Shown: positions 36,291-38,664 of the stretch, in pieces
Layout of the letters: the number at the start of each line of letters is the position of its first letter
Position numbering within the stretch: position 1 is the stretch's first letter
Origin: Chromatiaceae bacterium
GTDB lineage: Bacteria; Pseudomonadota; Gammaproteobacteria; Chromatiales; Chromatiaceae
Direction: 5' to 3'
DNA length: 38,664 nucleotides
NCBI GenBank assembly: GCA_007693535.1
Contig: REDK01000081.1
Coordinates: forward strand, 1 to 38,664
Notes under the pieces: generated by a model
Seen by the model: the letters and a program-made list of their open reading frames with translations, nothing else
The model's database searches: none
Told to the model about the DNA's origin: nothing
Made by a program: the position numbers and the translations under genes

Positions 36291-36518
36291 ATGAAAGAAC
36301 TCAATGTGCGGGAAATGCGCGCCGCGATCGGTCAGCTCGACAAGCTGGTGGACGAGGCGGGTGAGATCGTCGTGAGTCGCCGCGGCCGCGCCATCGCGCG
36401 CATTCTGCCCGTTGCGGGGACCCGGCGGCGGCCCGATCATGCCGACCTGCGTGCCCGCACCCCCCGGCTGAAGACCCCGTCGGCCGAGCTGATCCGCGCC
36501 GAGCGCGATGAGCGCTGA
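36291..36518 (+). CDS. Phd/YefM-family antitoxin
   Basis: A 75-residue antitoxin: MKELNVREMRAAIGQLDKLVDEAGEIVVSRRGRAIARILP is the Phd/YefM DNA-binding N-terminal half, and the C-terminal half is a basic, Arg-rich toxin-binding tail. GAGGG precedes the ATG; an in-frame extension upstream is unsupported. The last 11 bases overlap the PIN gene, a sign of translational coupling. It should neutralise the PIN toxin and repress its own promoter. Confidence 0.88.
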   Translation: MKELNVREMRAAIGQLDKLVDEAGEIVVSRRGRAIARILPVAGTRRRPDHADLRARTPRLKTPSAELIRAERDER

Positions 36519-36948
36519 CAGCCGCGTCTACCTCGACACCAGCGCCCTCGCGAAGTGGTATCTCAATGAACCGGGGTCCGACGCCTTTGTCGATTACCTT
36601 CAGGCGATCGACGTGGCCATCATCAGCAGGCTCACCCGCACCGAGATGCGTTCGCTGCTGAGTCGGCGCCGGCGCATGGGCGAACTGAACGCCGAACTCG
36701 AATCCGTGCTGTACGCCGCGTTCCTGGATGACATCGCCCGCGGCTGGCTGCAGGACCATCCGGTAACCGACGCCTGCTTCGATGAGGCGGTGAACTTGAT
36801 CACCCGCTACCCAGAACATCCACTGCGCACACTGGATGCCCTGCACCTCGCGTTGGTCAACCAGTTGGGGATCGAAACCGTGGCGACGGCGGATGCCGTG
36901 ATGGCCGAAGCGGCTTCCACCATGGGGCTTGCGGTCAGAACCTTCTGA
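36508..36948 (+). CDS. PIN-domain toxin (VapC type)
   Basis: A 146-residue PIN RNase. The four acidic sites are visible: VYLDTSALAKWY, TRTEMRSLLS, LRTLDALHLAL and VATADAVMAEAA. Length is normal. VapC toxins cleave tRNA or rRNA when their antitoxin is lost. It overlaps the Phd-like antitoxin start-to-stop, so the two form an operon. The pair looks intact, unlike the neighbouring elements. Confidence 0.93.
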   Translation: MSADSRVYLDTSALAKWYLNEPGSDAFVDYLQAIDVAIISRLTRTEMRSLLSRRRRMGELNAELESVLYAAFLDDIARGWLQDHPVTDACFDEAVNLITRYPEHPLRTLDALHLALVNQLGIETVATADAVMAEAASTMGLAVRTF

Positions 36949-36979
36949 GCGGGAAATGGGACCTAGGGAAACGGGGACA

Positions 36980-37500
36980 GTGCGGCCTGGCACGGCCGCG
37001 TGTTCTAGCGGGTGGAAGTCCCGCCTGGGTAATCGTGTGCCGCGAGCCCAGTATCGAGCCTTGCGGTGCGTCTGGTAAAAGGACCTGGAAGCGCGACTGG
37101 AGGACCTGTCGGCGCGGATACGCCGAATGGGCTATCGGCCGCAACCGGTGCGGCGCAGCGACATTCCCAAGGGGGATAGACGCTACCGTCCGCTGGGTGT
37201 GCCGATCCTCAGGGGGTGGGTAGGCTACTTTCGGGTGGGGCACTCCAGTCGCTGTTTCGGGTATGTCCAAGCTTGGGTGGAGAAGAAGATTCGGCGCCAT
37301 CTGATGCGCGCGCGTCAGCGTCAGGGCTTTGGCTGGAAGAGGTGGAGTAGGACGTGGCTATACGAGGTGCTCGGGCTCTACGACGGGTACCGAATCGGGC
37401 TGCGTAAGCCGAAAGCGCTCCCAGTGCAAGCGGTCTCATAACCCTGGATGTGAAGTCGGCAGGAAAGCCCGGTGCCGGAAAACGGCACGCCGGGTTTGAC
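36980..37500 (+). mobile_element. Degenerate group II intron
   Basis: It begins GTGCGGCC at 36980, matching the GUGYG 5' boundary, directly after GGAAACGGGGACA. It carries a shortened maturase reading frame and a domain V hairpin at 37465-37497: AAGCCCGGTGCCGGAAAACG, then GCACGCCGGGTTT, with the AGC triad and a GAAA loop. The 3' end after domain VI is not placed; sequence to about 37690 may still belong to it. Confidence 0.75.
37076..37441 (+). pseudogene. Internally deleted group II intron reverse transcriptase/maturase
   Basis: One frame joins the RT N-terminus (LEARLEDLSARIRRMGYRPQ, then DIPKGDRRYRPLGVP) directly to the maturase/X domain (LRGWVGYFRVGHSSRCFGYV, WVEKKIRRHLMRARQRQGFG and WLYEVLGLYDGYRIG). 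The whole catalytic RT core including YADD is missing, an in-frame deletion of several hundred codons. No start codon is obvious before a TAA near 37075. It cannot reverse transcribe; splicing with another maturase remains possible. Confidence 0.85.
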
Positions 37501-37755
37501 GTGGCGGGGGCTGGAAACGTGATCATGGGAGCCGGACTGAGGGCCAGCGCGAAAGCGCTGGAGGATCCACCGGACCCTAACGTCGGCGCGCCAGTTCTCG
37601 ACCCTACTGATGAGGGAGGGCTGGCATCCTGTGGCTACGACTCGGCTATTGAGGCACCGCCAAACGAAAGGGGCGGAAACAGATAGGCCGGATCTACGGA
37701 CGCCGGATGCCTGCTCTCTACTCTACCCTTTTCGTATTCACACCCGACGCGACTC

Positions 37756-37869
37756 TTCCGCGGCTTAAGCCACGGACTCCAAGCACCGGCGCCCCCTGGA
37801 GTACGGAGCTTCAGCTCCGTGCGTCTGCGCCAGCCGCTGCGGTGCGCACGCTGCGCGCGCACACCCTAC
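37756..37869. repeat. REP-like two-hairpin repeat, copy 4
   Basis: CCACGGACTCCAAGCACCGG followed by TGGAGTACGGAGCTTCAG and CTCCGTGCGTC; ACGGAGC-TTCA-GCTCCGT is a perfect 7-bp hairpin. It runs directly into an arm of the GTGCGC element (CGGTGCGCACGCTGCGCGCG, 37839-37869). Confidence 0.87.
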
Positions 37870-37980
37870 GTCTGCGGATCAGATCGCAGATGCGGCCAGT
37901 GCATTCGACGTCTCGCCGCTCCTGATCAAGACCACGCTGGCCAACCAGCACATCATGGATCGTCAGGCGCTCATCTCGGA

Positions 37981-38277
37981 ATGGCCATCCTCTTCCGCTG
38001 CAACGCCGGTCCCGTCATCGGCTACGGGCACCTGACCCGCTGCCATGCGCTCGCGCAAGCGCTGCGCCGACAAGGCAAGACCTGCGTCATGGTCGGTCCC
38101 GACGCGGCCGATGCCAGGCCCGAAGATCGAGAGATCTTCGCCGAGACGGGTAATATCGACATGTCCACTCACGAAGATCTGCGTGCCATTCGTGTCGAGC
38201 AGCATGAGCAGTCCGTGGATCATGCGTCTTGGATCGTAAGACAGCCCGGCAACACTCTGGCCGACAAAAAACGTGGT
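37981..38277 (+). pseudogene. Truncated PseG-like sugar-nucleotide hydrolase remnant
   Basis: ATG 37981 starts MAILFRCNAGPVIGYGHLTR then CHALAQALRRQGKTCVMVGP, the N-terminus of PseG (UDP-2,4-diacetamido-trideoxy-altropyranose hydrolase of pseudaminic acid synthesis), including the GxGHxxR nucleotide-sugar site. After DAADARPEDREIFAE the similarity ends, and the frame passes into unrelated sequence and the inverted-repeat element. About 50 of some 340 residues remain. It suggests a lost nonulosonic-acid branch of the surface polysaccharide pathway. Confidence 0.65.
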
Positions 38278-38302
38278 GCGTCCCCTATTTCCCTCGGCCA
38301 AC

Positions 38303-38385
38303 GTAGGGTGTGCGACCGCAGGTTGCGCACCGAAGGCGTCCAGCCACGCCCCACGCGGTGCGCACGCTGCGCGCGCACACCCTAC
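38303..38385. repeat. 83-bp inverted-repeat (MITE-like) element
   Basis: The left arm GTAGGGTGTGCGACCGCAGG continues TTGCGCACCG; the right arm, read in reverse complement, starts GTAGGGTGTGCGCGCGCAGC and also ends GCGCACCG. The 30-base arms differ mainly in the middle. Partial copies occur at 30597, 31478, 33376 and 37839. Confidence 0.8.
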
Positions 38386-38453
38386 CGACTCCAACAACAG
38401 CCACCCTCACGCGTACGCAGACCACAGTTGTTCACGAACCAGTCAAACAGGCG

Positions 38454-38664
38454 ATGAACCGCATCCGCGTACTCAGTGCCGACGAAGAAGCACGCCGCCT
38501 GGCATTCGTGCGCGAGCGGGCGCTGCGCGACGAACTATCGCTGCTCAATGAAGCGAAGCGAGAAGGACGCGAAGAAGGACGCGACGAAGGACGCGAAGAA
38601 GGACGCGAAGAAGGACGCGAACAGGTTGCGCGGAACCTCATTGCAATGGATCTGCTCACCGACG
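38454..38664 (+). CDS. Rpn-family recombination nuclease/putative transposase, C-terminal part, cut by window end
   Basis: ATG 38454 gives MNRIRVLSADEEARRLAFVR, ERALRDELSLLNEAKREGRE and then a run of REEG/RDEG repeats before VARNLIAMDLLTD. This is the C-terminal part of Rpn/PD-(D/E)XK transposase-like proteins, which carry the same charged repeat tail. The nuclease domain is missing upstream, where the inverted-repeat element lies, so the gene is probably truncated at its 5' end. It runs off the window. The 12-bp GAAGGACGCGAA repeats (38559-38622) encode the tail. Confidence 0.7.
   Translation, partial: MNRIRVLSADEEARRLAFVRERALRDELSLLNEAKREGREEGRDEGREEGREEGREQVARNLIAMDLLTD

Overview
The window is high-GC gammaproteobacterial chromosome. 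The gene order rpsU-dnaG-rpoD, the RpoH-box sigma factor, the Uma2, DUF29 and Rpn-type families and the many REP-like repeats suggest a purple sulfur bacterium of the Chromatiaceae type. The lineage is an inference from gene content, not a database match.

Left part (1-10.4 kb): mostly housekeeping. It holds a 12-bp tandem repeat, an ABM-domain monooxygenase, rpoH with its terminator, a decayed MNT/HEPN pair, a CAT-anticodon tRNA, and the macromolecular-synthesis cluster rpoD-dnaG-yqeY-rpsU (minus strand), divergent from tsaD. A WecA/MraY-family sugar-phosphate transferase follows and opens the envelope-polysaccharide part of the window.

Middle part (11.1-22.0 kb): the most interesting region. 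It holds a secreted SdrD B-like protein, an asparagine-synthetase-like protein, a 54-residue peptide with a lasso-type leader, a fusion of a phosphoribosyltransferase fold to a C-terminal PqqD/RRE domain, an HprK-like kinase, a polysaccharide polymerase/ligase-like membrane protein, an NTP_transf_5 nucleotidyltransferase and a stand-alone PqqD. The pattern is that of a lasso-peptide (RiPP) cluster with tailoring by phosphorylation and possible phosphate decoration. No recognisable lasso leader peptidase (B2) is present. The PRTase-RRE fusion right after the precursor looks unusual.

Right-middle part (22.2-30.5 kb): capsule/exopolysaccharide machinery. It holds a YdcF-like protein, Wzb phosphatase, Wza, Wzc tyrosine kinase, an RfaH/NusG-like factor, UDP-glucuronate decarboxylase and GalE. 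An exact match to the canonical ops element recognised by RfaH lies at 31437-31448.

Right end (30.5-38.7 kb): a zone of gene decay. It holds four copies of a two-hairpin REP-like repeat and an 83-bp inverted-repeat element with partial relatives. It also holds remnants of an EPS-type MarR regulator, an O-antigen ABC exporter, PseG, two REP-associated tyrosine transposases and a group II intron, plus an MntA/HepT pair with a frameshifted HepT. Apparently intact genes here are a DUF29 protein, an ABC exporter and a Phd/PIN toxin-antitoxin pair. A truncated Rpn-type gene runs off the end. The likely history is an ops/RfaH-controlled polysaccharide operon eroded by mobile elements.
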